From assembly GCF_030864355.1 (NCBI RefSeq), contig NC_083393.1:2666001-2730000 (forward strand): a stretch of DNA of 64,000 bases, in the 5' to 3' direction. The DNA comes from Cutaneotrichosporon cavernicola. Lineage: Eukaryota > Basidiomycota > Tremellomycetes > Trichosporonales > Trichosporonaceae. The notes beneath the pieces were generated by a model. It did not search any database. It saw nothing but the letters and a program-made list of their open reading frames with translations, and was not told the origin of the DNA. Made by a program: the position numbers and the translations under genes. Position 1 is the stretch's first letter. Each line of letters opens with the position of its first letter. Shown in pieces: positions 44,946 to 55,849 of the stretch.

Positions 44946-46496
44946 TCACATGCCCATGTTACTCATGCTGCTGCCCTCGCTCGGGGGCATCATGCGGCGA
45001 GGTTCAGTCGAAGGATGCGGCGGCTGGTGCTGTTGCTGGTACATGCCGGGATGCGATATGAAACCAGCATGCTGGCCTGGTGGTGGAGGGTATCCGTACG
45101 CCATCTGTGGTGGCGCGCCACCATACTCCATTGCCGGACCAGTGGGCGTTGGAGGGTAGCCGTAGGTCGGTGAGGGCATCCCAGGAGCGTGGTGAGGCGG
45201 AGCGTACTCGGGCGGCATGTGGTAGCCGCCACTGAGAGGAGAGTGCATTGGGTTTGGTTGAGGATGGCCGTGCGACATCATGTGTTGTGACGATGGCGAC
45301 TGGCGGTGCATGTCGGGAATCGGAGGCACGGGGGGGATAATCTCGGGCTGTTGAGGCATGTCGCCGTGTTGAGCGGAGCGCTTACGCGAGGGCAACCGCT
45401 TCTTGGGACGTTGAGCTCCTGGCGTGCCGTTTCCGAGAGCCTGCGACGCCTGTGCCTGAGCCGCAGCGTGGTTGGCACGGGCCTGCGCCTCGCCTGGTGT
45501 TGCGCCGGCGACCTGAGCTGCCGTCGCGAGCATCTTCTTGGACGCCTCGGCCGACAGTTTGTGGGGCCGGATCGACAGCCCTCCACTCTTGCCTCCTTTA
45601 GTGGCCTGCATTGGAGCGCCTGTAGGTTCGCCGTCGGGGTCATAGCCATCGGGGGCGTTCAAACAGGCCTTGCTGTCAGAGGGATAAAGGTTCGTAACGA
45701 GCAACTCACTTGGATCAAACTCTTGCCCTCTGGCTTGGTAACTAGGGGCTGCAGCTTGGAAGTTGTGAACGTGTACACAAGGCCAGTCTCTGAGACGACA
45801 AGGAGGAGTACCTGTGTGCCGGTCAAGATGGAGAGTTCGTACGCCTAGAGTGTCATCAGCCAGTCGACGCACAGGACTCACCTTCTTCATGATTCCAGCC
45901 TTGCGCTTGCTGAAAGTGATGTGCCGCCTCGGCCGGTCGGTGATGTACTCGATGCGAATTCTGCGACGGCTGCTCTCTTCGCCGTCCTTGTCACGGTAGG
46001 TAAAGCCACCAGGCACATCCTGCGTCTGACGCGGGCGCTTCAGGTGAGGGGCAGGAGATTCTAACCGTCAACGTGCGCTCCCGTCACCACCGACTCACCA
46101 TCATCGTCGTCGTCTGATCCCTCCATACCCGTCTCTGCCTGGAATTGGACGGGGTTTACTTGTGGAGGCCCGTGGGAGGATGATGGAGGGTAAAGGGGAT
46201 CGTGCTGTGGCTGGTGCGCCATTCCGGGGCCTGGTGGCGAGTCAGCACAGGTCAGGTTGAGACATACCTGTTGCCCGTCCCTCGTCACTTGGGCCGCCAT
46301 AGTTGACCATTCCTTCCAAACCGGTAGGCATCTCCATACCAAGGCCTTCCTGGCTACTGCCGTAGTCGGGCATGCCGCCCATATTGATGGAGACGGAGCG
46401 AGACATGATAGGGTATGGCGTTGGCGAGCTCGGTGCCATGCCAAGCGGACTCGCGTCGTTTATACGGTGCGCGTACGGTGAAGCAGTGAGAGCCAT
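44946..46496 (-). CDS. MCM1: MADS-box transcription factor MCM1 (SRF type)
   Basis: A DNA-binding regulator of mating, cell-cycle and metabolic genes. The SRF-type MADS domain is split by an intron: RRRIRIEYITDRPRRHITFS, then KRKAGIMKK and, in the next exon, AYELSILTGTQVLLLVVSET with GLVYTFTTSKLQPLV. The SAM extension GKSLIQ-ACLNAPDGYDPDG follows and is very close to yeast Mcm1. About 130 N-terminal residues precede the domain, including an acidic run (EGSDDDDDG). The C-terminus is disordered and rich in Pro/His/Gln/Tyr, ending SSMSNMGM. The start at 46496 (MALTASPYAHRI) lies just after a strong 3' splice site (CTTTTTCAACAG), suggesting a 5' UTR intron. An in-frame ATG at 46631 is less likely. 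Confidence 0.94.
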
Positions 46497-47599
46497 ACAC
46501 CTGTTGAAAAAGGAGGTAGAGCGAGCGTGGCGAGGGTGGGGCCCGTTGGGGTACGTTGGCAGGGGGGAAGGCGAGAGGGGAAGGGGGGATGATCGATGTT
46601 CTTGCTCCTCTTGAATGAATGTGAGAGTCAAGTGCGGAACAAGACAGAGAAACCTCGCAGGAGCCTGTGCGACTGCAGAAGTGTCAGCGGTCGATCCCAG
46701 ACCCCAATAAATGATCAGCAGGATGTGGACAAGTGCAAAATCTCTGCGCGCACACCTGAGCCCATCATCTCTGCGGTGACAGAACTGCGCCCCTCGGCCT
46801 TCTCAATGATTGTCGCCATCGACGAGCTCATCGTAGTAACAGTCGCTGCCGCAATGAAGTACCGCCATCCTGGCTGATACAGCTGGTGCGTGTGGCAAGC
46901 CAGTTCGTACGCAGACAATGCAGAAAGAGATGTGCGGAGAATGAAGAACCGGGAGCCACACAATCGTGTCGAGCCGACAGAAGCTGCAATCTGCCCAGGT
47001 ACCTCCCTAGACAACAAGGTTTGAGACTTGAGACAATGGAGGTGCCAGAACGCTGGATAGGTGTTACTCACAGTCACGGTCTCGTGGAACGCCACAAGCT
47101 CAAGTGCAGGTTGAACGAGGTCGGAAGAGATGCTCGAAGGAGTCAAGTGGCGCTCCTGCTGTATATATGGACGTAGCTTGACTACACGCGAGGGCAGTTG
47201 GTGGGACGCCGGTTTGGACACCGAAGAGAGGTTGTGGTGCAAGGGGCCCACACGCGAGGTTTTGCTGGCTGGAGGGGGGGCGGTGTGGACGGAGAAGAGC
47301 GGCGGGAAGGTGTACGAGAAGGGAGCAGGGACCGAGGCAGGCCGACCAGAAGAGGAAGGAGGGGACGAATGCGGAAGGTACAAGTGTCGAAGAAGGTTAG
47401 AGGAGCAAGATTGAAACGGTGTCAAGTGAGAGATAAGAAAGAAGGAAGAATGGTCGTGTTTGTTGTTGACGCAATCAAAGAGTAAAGTCGAGTCGAGATA
47501 ATGATCAAAGCAAAGACAATGTCAGCGTAAAGGCTTTGGGTAACAAGAGCTGATCCAGAGTCAAAGGAAGGTGGTCAAGGAGCAAAAGCGGGGTGGTCC

Positions 47600-47619
47600 G
47601 GGGGGGGGGGTTGGGGGGG
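47600..47619. repeat. G-run pair (G11 and G7)
   Basis: Eleven G then TT then seven G on the plus strand, within about 110 bp of G-rich sequence with many GGG runs (GGGTGGGTGGG). Compatible with a G-quadruplex in the MCM1 upstream region. Confidence 0.6.
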
Positions 47620-48971
47620 CAGGAAGGAGGAGGAGGAGGAGCGGGGGTTTGGGTATGGATGGGTGGGTGGGATGAAGGGTGGTTGTATGGTGGGCGGGAT
47701 GCGGATGATCAGACCCAAACCAAACCACAGAACAGTACCATTCTCCAGGAACAGCCCTGCCTGCGCGCGCACACACGTCTGTCGCGTGTCGAGGCATCCA
47801 AATGTCGCCCGATGCGATGTCTCCGTGAGGGACGCGTTGCATACACAGGCTGTGCGCGCGCGGAATCCCGCGGACTGGACACAGGCCTCTGGCGACTGTG
47901 AGGGGCAGGAACGGTTGTGACCCGCACGTTTCCGTCACCAGCCGCCGTAAAGGTTGGAGCGCACTACTAGGGCTGGAACCGCTGTCATCCATGGTTGGAA
48001 AGAACTAGCGTTGTACCCTGCCTAGATGCCTAGCTGTGCAGTCTCCTGCTAGGTTACCTGGGGGGGTGGATGGAGAACCTTTCCCTCTTCTGGTATTGGG
48101 GTAAACCTCAAACGAGGCATGGTTGCCTCTTATGGGTGGTATTGACATGTCCTCAAGCAGTAACTGCTCTAGGGATTTGACCACCTTTGGATTCCATGTC
48201 TCCTGCCCCCCTGCTTCCTTGTTATTCTGTCCACATTCATTTCGTGTCGGCTGACACACGCGACATCTTTGCCTCGCTTCGGTTGCAGGTTGACGCATGC
48301 TCAAACGCTCAAAAAAGAATGAGTGATTGGGCATGGATACGACAACACCACCTAACCGGCGGTAACATTTCTTTGCCAACAGCAACACACACACAACAAC
48401 AACATGACGACGTCACCACAACAAACACCCCAACTCAGATTTCGGCCACACGCTACTTACTAGTGATTGCAAGAACCAAAGCCGTCGATTGCGAGAGAGT
48501 AGGTGGTGGATGCGGTCGAAACAATTGTCACGGAGAAAGATTGAGACAAAGAGAGTGGAGGAAAGACGAGTTGAATAGGTGGAGGGAAGGCGGTTGTTGA
48601 TTCCAAATGTCCAGTGGAGGTTGGGCGGCCAACACAGAGGTTGAAGAGGATCAAGGTAATATGAGTGAAAGCAAGCTAGCAGCCAGCAGGAGGGAGGTAT
48701 GATGGATGGAAGGGTTGCCAAGTTTGTGTAGATGACGCTGTAATGTGGATGTAGGATGTTGATTAATTGTGGATCGCACAAAGTGGTGGAGGATGCAAGT
48801 ACTGTATACTTGTAGTTTGTGTACACAGGAGGTTGGGGCGTTTGGCTGTTGAGCCTTTGTCGATCGGTTACGGTGAGTGAAAGAGTGACAGGTAAAAGTG
48901 GGCTGTGTATGTGTGGGTGTGTGGGGAGGGTCAAGGTCAAGACGGTTTGTGTATGAGGATGGCGTCAATGA

Positions 48972-48995
48972 TAATGGTAATGGTAATGGTAATGG
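48972..48995. repeat. TAATGG hexanucleotide repeat, four copies
   Basis: Four perfect consecutive copies of TAATGG in the gene-free region. A simple microsatellite. Confidence 0.9.
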
Positions 48996-51608
48996 TTCAA
49001 GAGCCTTGGGCCAGTTCCTACACTATGGTGATGTTGAGAGGATGGTGAGCAGCTAGTGAGTGGCGGCGGTGACTGGTGACTGAGAGACTGAGACACCTGA
49101 GAGACCTGAGAGTCTTAGGACCAAACCACCTCTGGGCCCACAATATTCACTATCTCACCCAGGGACCTCTACAATTATCAGGGTCCAAGTGTTTGTTTCC
49201 TTATGGGGTGTACGTAGGGTTGACGAAATATGCAAAAACTTGTGGTATATGGCAAATCTGTAAAGGCTACCCTGAGCTCCTTTTTGATCCCTCATGTTAA
49301 ATGGACAGGCTTGATGTGTCTCCAATGACCCAGGGTGAGAAAGGGTCCCTTCTAACCTTTCGGACCAACCCATCCTTTGGCCTTTTGCCTTTTGCAAGCT
49401 TGCCGCTTGCCCGACTAGACTTGACTGGTGCTGGGCTAATCCCAATGACTCTTACAGTTGCGCGCCCGAAACTCGGCTTGGCCATGCCCGTCGTCAACCT
49501 CCAACCTCATCCCATTTCGTACCTCGCCGGCCTAGCCAAGCATACGCCATCCCGGGTGCGCCGGTGCCCCAGTTCCCCGGTTCTTACGCCACTCTCTACC
49601 TCTCTCTCTCTCCTACTGGCTAGTATATGACTACGGCATCAACCACGTCCATCTCGCGCGATCTCGCGACTGATACCGGCATCCACACCGACGATCGGAC
49701 TTGACAGGCACGCTGGGCCCGAACCCATGGTCAACCATAACCTCATGCTCACCATCCCAGAGTCGCCCTAGCACGCGTCGCCTGCTCTCTTGGCCCCCGC
49801 ATTACTCAGACGCCGGCTGACGCGGCACGATTCATGTCCCCCCTTGCCCTGTCTGGACATGGCAAGGTACAGTTGTACACGGGCATTTACCTGCCTACCG
49901 TACCCACGAGCCCTGCACCAGCTTACAAGGTGAGGACCGTTAGGCTCTGACTTATTGATGGCTAGCACCGTAAGCAGCCTCACCGATCATCGGTACTTTA
50001 AATGCTGCCGGCAGCCCACGTCCATAGTAGAGGGAAGAGTCGCGACCACGACCTCGACTAGGCTAATAGCAGGACATCCCAGGTAAAGCCTAACAACCTA
50101 CTGTATAGTACAATCGTTTGGCGTGGCAACGACCCTGTGGGTCAGGCTGAAATGCCCTACACGCGAGAACGACGTGTTCCATGCCACGAACATGAACGCT
50201 GGCACTCCTAGGAGCAGCGGACAATGGCAAGATAAGCTCAGACTGGCGCGGATCGTCATCCCGTTGGTCTATGTCTGACGGTCGGGAACTTCAAGGGGTA
50301 ACTTGGGTCTTAAACCACCCAGTAAGCCCGAACGTTTGCTTGATACTAGGTACAGCCCCGGGATTCAAAGACAGCTCTGTCAAAGCTTTGGTTTTTGAAC
50401 AAGCTCCAGCATTCAGTACCAGTTAGACGGCATGGGGCGGCACCGTATGACGGCTCTACTGACACCCAACTGTCGGATGAGACACGCAAGGGGGCAATTC
50501 ACTCCCGATGTCATTTCCGAGGCGGTTCACTGGTGCCTGGCCCTTTAGCATACGTGTCGGCGCGTCGGCAATAGACGTTTATGGATGGTGTAAGCCTTAC
50601 AGGCTTCGTCTCCAATACGCCAAGAACAAGACTTACTCTGAGTCTGAGTGAGTCACAATAGGCCGTGTTGTTTGTGGCACTTTTATTTGAGTAACTCGTA
50701 CGATCACGTGAGTGCAAAGATGGACAACCTCAATTGGCGGCGATATGGAACAATGCCGACTGCTCATTGTTCGGGGACGCGATGAGGAGATATACTTACG
50801 CGATGTGGACCCAGAAAGTAACAAGCTTGACAGCGCTGGAGCTGGGTACAGAGTTGGGAAGATGGAGAGTTTCCTGGAATCGGAGTGAAACTGGGATGGG
50901 GAGCGTGACAGGTGTGACATTCATGACCGTTACAAAGTCAAAGTGTGACAATGTCATTCCAGTTAGTTCCAGTTGTAAACCATTGTAATGTTCATCAAGT
51001 TTTATGGAATAGAATACACGGGGAATAGATTAATCCCCTTGTATAACCTTACTGCCATGCAATGTACCATCATATCACGAGGAAAACAACAAGGTTGCGG
51101 GTGACTTGAAAAAGCGCCAATCGCAGAAAAAACATCAAGACGTCGTATGTTCAATCTACACCTGAAGCCTGGAACAGGCTTGCGACCTCTGTTGGTTCTT
51201 CGTTCTTCGATGCCAGATCGGGACTTTTTTCTACAGTTGAACAGAACCGTGGGACAAAGCCGCAACGTACTCCCCCCGATCATCTGAGACCTCTCGCTCA
51301 CCGCCGCTCTCAGCTCTCAATCATCTCAACCCAGAGACACTGTCGCCAATGCATCTCCTTGTCGCTCCAAGGCCCCATCAAATGATATACATGATATTCA
51401 ATCCATGGCTCCATGGCTCCATGCTTCCACAGACCGCCAACCGCCAGATCACCTCGACAGCCATGGCAGCCACATCCACCTCCACCTCCACCCCACCTCC
51501 ACCCCACCTCCACCTCAACTCCCCACCTCCCTCCACCGACCACAAATTTCGTCATAGCTGCTACATGTACTTCCCACACCACACAGCAAACACTCGACAT
51601 TACACACA

Positions 51609-52251
51609 ATGGCATCCTCATCCACCGGCAAGGGCAAATCGGTAGAATACGAGCCGGTCCATGAAGCCCACCACAGTCTGGAGGAGAGCTCGATCGCATG
51701 GCCAGTCGTCCGGTCCGAGGAAATCGACGATGCAATGGAACACCGCGTCCACTTTCTCGACGAGAACAAGGGACGGACGCAGGCGTGTCTGAGCGAAATG
51801 GGTGTGTCCTTCCTTTGTCATAATCTTCCAGCTAATATCAGCGGGCATCGAGAGCATGGGTATTCACAAAGTCACCCTTGCGCCACACACCGAGTCCACC
51901 GTCCTGCACTCGCACCTGAGCGAGAGCGAGTGGATCTACATCCTCTCTGGCAACGTCACCCTCCGCCTCGCCCGGTCGATTGGAGATGTCGAGGATCTGC
52001 GCCCGGGTCCAGATAATGGGGTTGAGGTGCAGGAGACGCTTCTGCATGCTGGCGACTTTGCCGGCTTCCCGGCTGGTAACCCCAAGGAACGGTGGGCGCA
52101 TTCCCTGCGCGCCGGAGACGAGGCTGTCACTTACATCCTTGGGGGGGAGAGGAAGAGTGTCGACGTTATCACGTATCCTACGCTGGGAAGGACGCTTGTG
52201 AGCCATGAGGAGAGCGGCGCCGAGGCCATGTTTACGGGGCGGAGCGATTAG
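51609..52251 (+). CDS. Cupin-domain protein 1
   Basis: Two exons, intron near 51801-51841 (GTGTGT...ATATCAG, phase 1), about 200 residues. Residues 65-170 form a single cupin: GIHKVTLAPHTES then VLHSHLSESEWIYILSGNVT with the H-x-H...E metal triad, followed by LLHAGDFAGFPAGNPKERWA and VTYILGGERKSVDVITYP. Small fungal cupins of this sort include dioxygenases and isomerases, but nothing here fixes the reaction. The second cupin gene follows only about 110 bp downstream in the same direction. Confidence 0.85.
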
Positions 52252-52363
52252 GGTAAGTGTCGCCGTACGCTATGTATCGGTCTACAACTAGACTATAAGG
52301 TCATGACGATGTCGACATTAACCGATGCTCAACATTACTCACCTGCTGACACGTCCATCAACT

Positions 52364-53124
52364 ATGCCATTCAATCCCCTCATCAAGGCCGCCGATATCA
52401 GGGCAGGCCTCAAGAACTCGTCTCACTTCCTCAACCCCGACGTGTCGAAGAACACGCTCTGCCTTTCGGACATGGGTGCGAAATGGGGCGAGGGCCAAGC
52501 TGACGCCAGTGGGGATGGGCAAGGACATGGGGGTCCACTTTATATCCCTCCCGCCCAACAAGTCTGGCAGTGAGTTTTCCTTTCGACGATCCTCCGCTCT
52601 TCTTCTGACGGCAGGAACTTCACCACCACTACGTCGACAGTGAATGGTTCTACATCCTCCGCGGGAATGGTGTCCTCGTGCTAGCCCCATGCGCCATGGA
52701 ATCAACTTGCGAAACATCTGGTATGGCGCCGATCCCCGCCCCCGTCGAGGTGGAACAAGTAGCCGTCGCTCCCGGCGATTTTATGGGTTTCGGGGGTACG
52801 ACTGGTGGCGGTGGCTCTCGGGCGCAAGGGGAGACGCCACTTGCGCATACTTTGGTCGCGGGGGATGAAGGGATGGAGTACCTCGTTGGCGGGACGCGGA
52901 AGGAGTTTGACGTGTGTGTGTATCCCCTGTGAGTCGAGGACTTGGAGGGGGAAGAGAGCGGGACGAGAGCTGGCACACATATGAGAGAATGAGAATGAGA
53001 GTGAGGTGCTGATGACAGCAAGAGTAAGATTCTGCCTCGCGATATTGGCGGCGCGAGGGCGCTGGGCGAGTATGGTGCGCTTTATGATGTTCCTGTGGCG
53101 GTGGCCGCGGAGAAGCCCAAGTAG
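52364..53124 (+). CDS. Cupin-domain protein 2
   Basis: Three exons. The start MPFNPLIKAADIRAGL is preferred; an in-frame ATG is at 52325. The cupin core is ELHHHYVDSEWFYILRGNG, with metal-binding His and Glu, then VAPGDFMGFGG and EYLVGGTRKEFDVCVYPL. A 90-nt intron (52929-53018) leads to a last exon ILPRDIGGARALGEYGALYD ending AAEKPK. The first intron is odd. The obvious donor GTGAGT at 52570 gives the wrong phase for the His-rich motif, and only a GTCTGG donor at 52562 with the acceptor at 52614 joins it correctly. Paralogue-like neighbour of cupin 1, with a glycine-rich insertion (GGTTGGGGSRAQGE). Confidence 0.75.
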
Positions 53125-53390
53125 AGGTACCCATGTGATGTAAGAGAGTGTCAGTTACGCCAATGCCGTTGTCAACCACCTGGTGGTTCGCCACCGTCAT
53201 GCCAAGTATCGCATGGACTCCGACATCTCCCAAGGCTGGGGAGTGAAATTCCATCACCTGTCGCATCCTGGTGAGCGTACGACTGCAACCAAGCCTCCCA
53301 TCTGCGCCTCCCATCGTCAGTAACCAGTGCCTCGACAGTCGGCCCATAACCCGCAAGCCGCTCTGTCCCGAAAACTGCAATCACTTCATA

Positions 53391-53438
53391 CTCTACGCCT
53401 TGCTCTACGCCTTGCTCTAGGCCTTGCTCTACGCCTTA
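53391..53438. repeat. 12-bp tandem repeat spanning a stop codon
   Basis: Four copies of CTCTACGCCTTG (the third and fourth with one change each). The fourth copy contains the stop codon of the CoA-binding gene (53429-53431 on the minus strand). Because 12 is a multiple of three, each downstream copy repeats the TAG in frame. Confidence 0.88.
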
Positions 53439-54118
53439 CCGGCCTGCTGGCGCGCCTCGTCGCCGTGAACAAGCACACAGGGGCCGCCGATCACAATCTC
53501 GTCAGAGAGGTTGTGCTCCTTGATAAAGGCCTCGATCTCGTCGTTCTCAGCGCCCGGCTGGAACCACATGCTGTGCGGCTTCTTGGCCGGGTCGGCGTAC
53601 AGCTGCTTCAGGAAGTCGTAGCCGAGCTTGGGCGAGATGATCATCGAGAGCGACGTGTTGCGGAGGTCGGGGAGGGCGAGCTGATATTAGCTCGGCTCCC
53701 ATAGCGGTACATTTAGGGAATTGCAGTGAGCCTCCTCGCACAGCTTCAGAGGATCAAGCACTAGCTGCCCCACCCACAACCACTCACAGGCGACTCGACG
53801 ACGCTGAGGCCCTCGACGGGCTTCGAGTTGTCGAACCGGTCCGACGCGGGACGCACGGGCGTCACGTTCATCTTGCGCTCCTGGTACCAACGGATGAGCT
53901 TGGGTTAGCGGTTGTGTTCCGAGAGCAGTGGAGGCATACGACTGGTTGGGCAATGAGGCCTCGCTCCAAAGTCGTCCCTCCACCTCACGCCGCACCTTGT
54001 TGTCAAACTTGGCCGGGTCCTGGAGCACACGTCCGACAACAGCGTACCGCGGCGCGCTCATGAAGCGCTTGGCGGCAGCCGGGATGATCTTGATGGTGTG
54101 GGGGTCGACGTGGCCCAT
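53429..54118 (-). CDS. CoA-binding (YccU-like Rossmann) domain protein
   Basis: About 150 residues in three exons. It opens MGHVDPHTIKIIP, then PRYAVVGRVLQDPAKFDNK. After a long intron (about 97 nt) it continues LIRWYQERKMNVTPVRP then DRFDNSKPVEGLSVVESP. After another intron it reads LALPDLRNTSLSMIISP, HSMWFQPGAENDEIEAFI, then VIGGPCVLVHGDEAR and stop. This is the order of the CoA_binding_2 family (bacterial YccU): a small Rossmann fold with a G-[RK]-V-L nucleotide loop, WFQPG-type active-site edge and the GPCVL motif. Physiological role unknown. Convergent with cupin 2. Confidence 0.88.
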
Positions 54119-55769
54119 TGTGAGTGCTGAGTGGAGTGGAGATGAGTGGAATGAGATGAGTAACCGGTGCCGGTTGATGGCTACGTCGTCATGATTCGGC
54201 CTCGCCTAAATCCCGGAAAGTCAAGTCGCCATTGATCATTAGCATTCCGAATCCATTAGGCCGGCCTAATTGGCTTGATTACCAGGAATAGCTGTGGGCC
54301 GTGGGAGAGTTGGCTCACACTATGTAATTTGAGCATGTCGGTTCAACACCGTACACACTTTCTGGCAGGCGGTATTCGTGGACAACTGACATGACGTGTA
54401 TGGAGTTGACGGCTGCGTTTGCAGATGCTGATACACCTTCTGAGCGACAAGTTTACTTTAAAAGGCACAAGACACTCATGCGCTGGGTATGTCCCACCCA
54501 CAAGGTTGGAGCTGGCGATTAGCTCGCAACCAGTCAACATCGTAACCCGGTGCCCATCTGACACAAGCATCTGACATCATCGTTCTCTATCAACAGACGT
54601 TCTCAGACGTTCTCTGGCGTCCCGACCTGGTCCCAAAGCCTCCGAGGAACGATGCGCAAAACTTATTCTGGACTAATGCCGGAACGCGAGTCATGTGGTG
54701 ACAGAGGCGGGATTACTTCTGGATAGCCAAGGCCCCACTGGAACCCACCCATCTGATACATCAACACGCTGTGCATCAGAGCTAACCTCGACAGAATGGC
54801 CGGAACATGAAAGTTGATGGATTCGGCCTGGTCTTTCACATTGGATTTCTTGGCAGACTACAAGAAACAGTAGCCGCCAGTCCATGGTCGTGCCGGGGCT
54901 TACGGGTCATCCAACAATGGCCATGGCCATAGGCTTAACTGTACCTGCCAAGCCAAGTCAACACGACGGAAGACGGAAGACTGGCAGCATGACGCAAGAC
55001 CATGGAACCCTCATCCAAGGTCCTCATCTTCACTGGGGTTGGGAAGAGGTGTCGTCGGAAACGCTAACGCTTCAGGTGTCGTCAGCGGCTAGGATCGCAA
55101 ATGTCGCAGTTTCCTTCCGGTCGACGAGGCGCTGAGTTGTAGCCGGGGAGTGTCACTCGGAGCACGCTTTCAACGTGTACAAGACGAATATCATGGTTAG
55201 CGAGATGATCAACCCCAACGCAATGTCGACATTGTGAACAAAGCAGCCGTGCTCGCGAAACACGTCACCGACCTCACAACATTCCGCAAGCGACCTGTAT
55301 CCCAAGACGATGGCCGTCAAAAAGGTTCAAGTCAATGCGCCGTGCCTGTGGTCTCGTCAACTCCATTCCTCGCACCGCATGAGTTTAGCTCCGACTTTCC
55401 CGGGTTCCTGACGACCACCTAGGATTGAAGAGATGGACGCGGCCACCTGGGCCGCTGGTCAATGGATTGACAGCACAAGTGCGTCATTCTTCTTTGCCAG
55501 GGGGGGAAGACGGCCCCGATAGATCACTCCAGATATCCTTGACACGACAAGACTGGTGGTACGATAAGATGATACATTCCTCCCGTAGTCATCTGTATGT
55601 TCGCGATTGGCCAGCCACCACCGTCTACGGCGTTTCGCTGCTCTCATTCCATCACTTGACGCTTTCCCCAGGTTGACAGACTGGATCTTCACCCAAATAA
55701 CCCACTCCATCTCGAATCAGTTCAGTTCAGTTAGAAAAAGCAGATGCTCTGAGACACCGCTGTCTTATC
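54119..55769. other. Gene-free region upstream of the CoA-binding gene
   Basis: About 1.65 kb. No coding frame with family character. AT-richer than the genes around it. Nothing further recognised. Confidence 0.5.
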
Positions 55770-55849
55770 AGGTCGAACTGGGAGTCGAACCCAGGCTACA
55801 AGAACTAATGAATCAGAATCTTGTGTACTGACCGTTATACGATTCAACC
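55770..55849 (-). tRNA. tRNA-Gln (anticodon CTG) with 8-nt intron
   Basis: An 80-nt gene on the minus strand. The acceptor pairs GGTTGAA with TTCGACC, discriminator T. The D arm is GTAT/GTAC, and the anticodon stem CAAGA/TCTTG. The loop TTCTGA-T is interrupted after position 37 by TTCATTAG, the canonical tRNA intron site. The T arm is CTGGG-TTCGACT-CCCAG. Removing 8 nt leaves a standard 72-nt tRNA. Confidence 0.93.

Larger units (their letters stand above)
46497..51608. other. 5.1-kb gene-free region upstream of MCM1
   Basis: No conserved coding frame was found on either strand; open frames are short or low complexity. It contains a G-rich tract (47580-47700), a CA/AC-rich stretch near 48360-48440, a TAATGG hexamer repeat, TCACGTGA at 50704-50711, and a CCACCT-rich tract just before the first cupin gene (about 51475-51530). 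It probably holds a long MCM1 leader or promoter, perhaps a non-coding transcript. Confidence 0.55.

Noticed and set aside
46715..47425. 236-codon minus-strand frame upstream of MCM1
   Set aside because: Ser/Pro/Leu-rich low complexity typical of pyrimidine-rich leaders, no family similarity.
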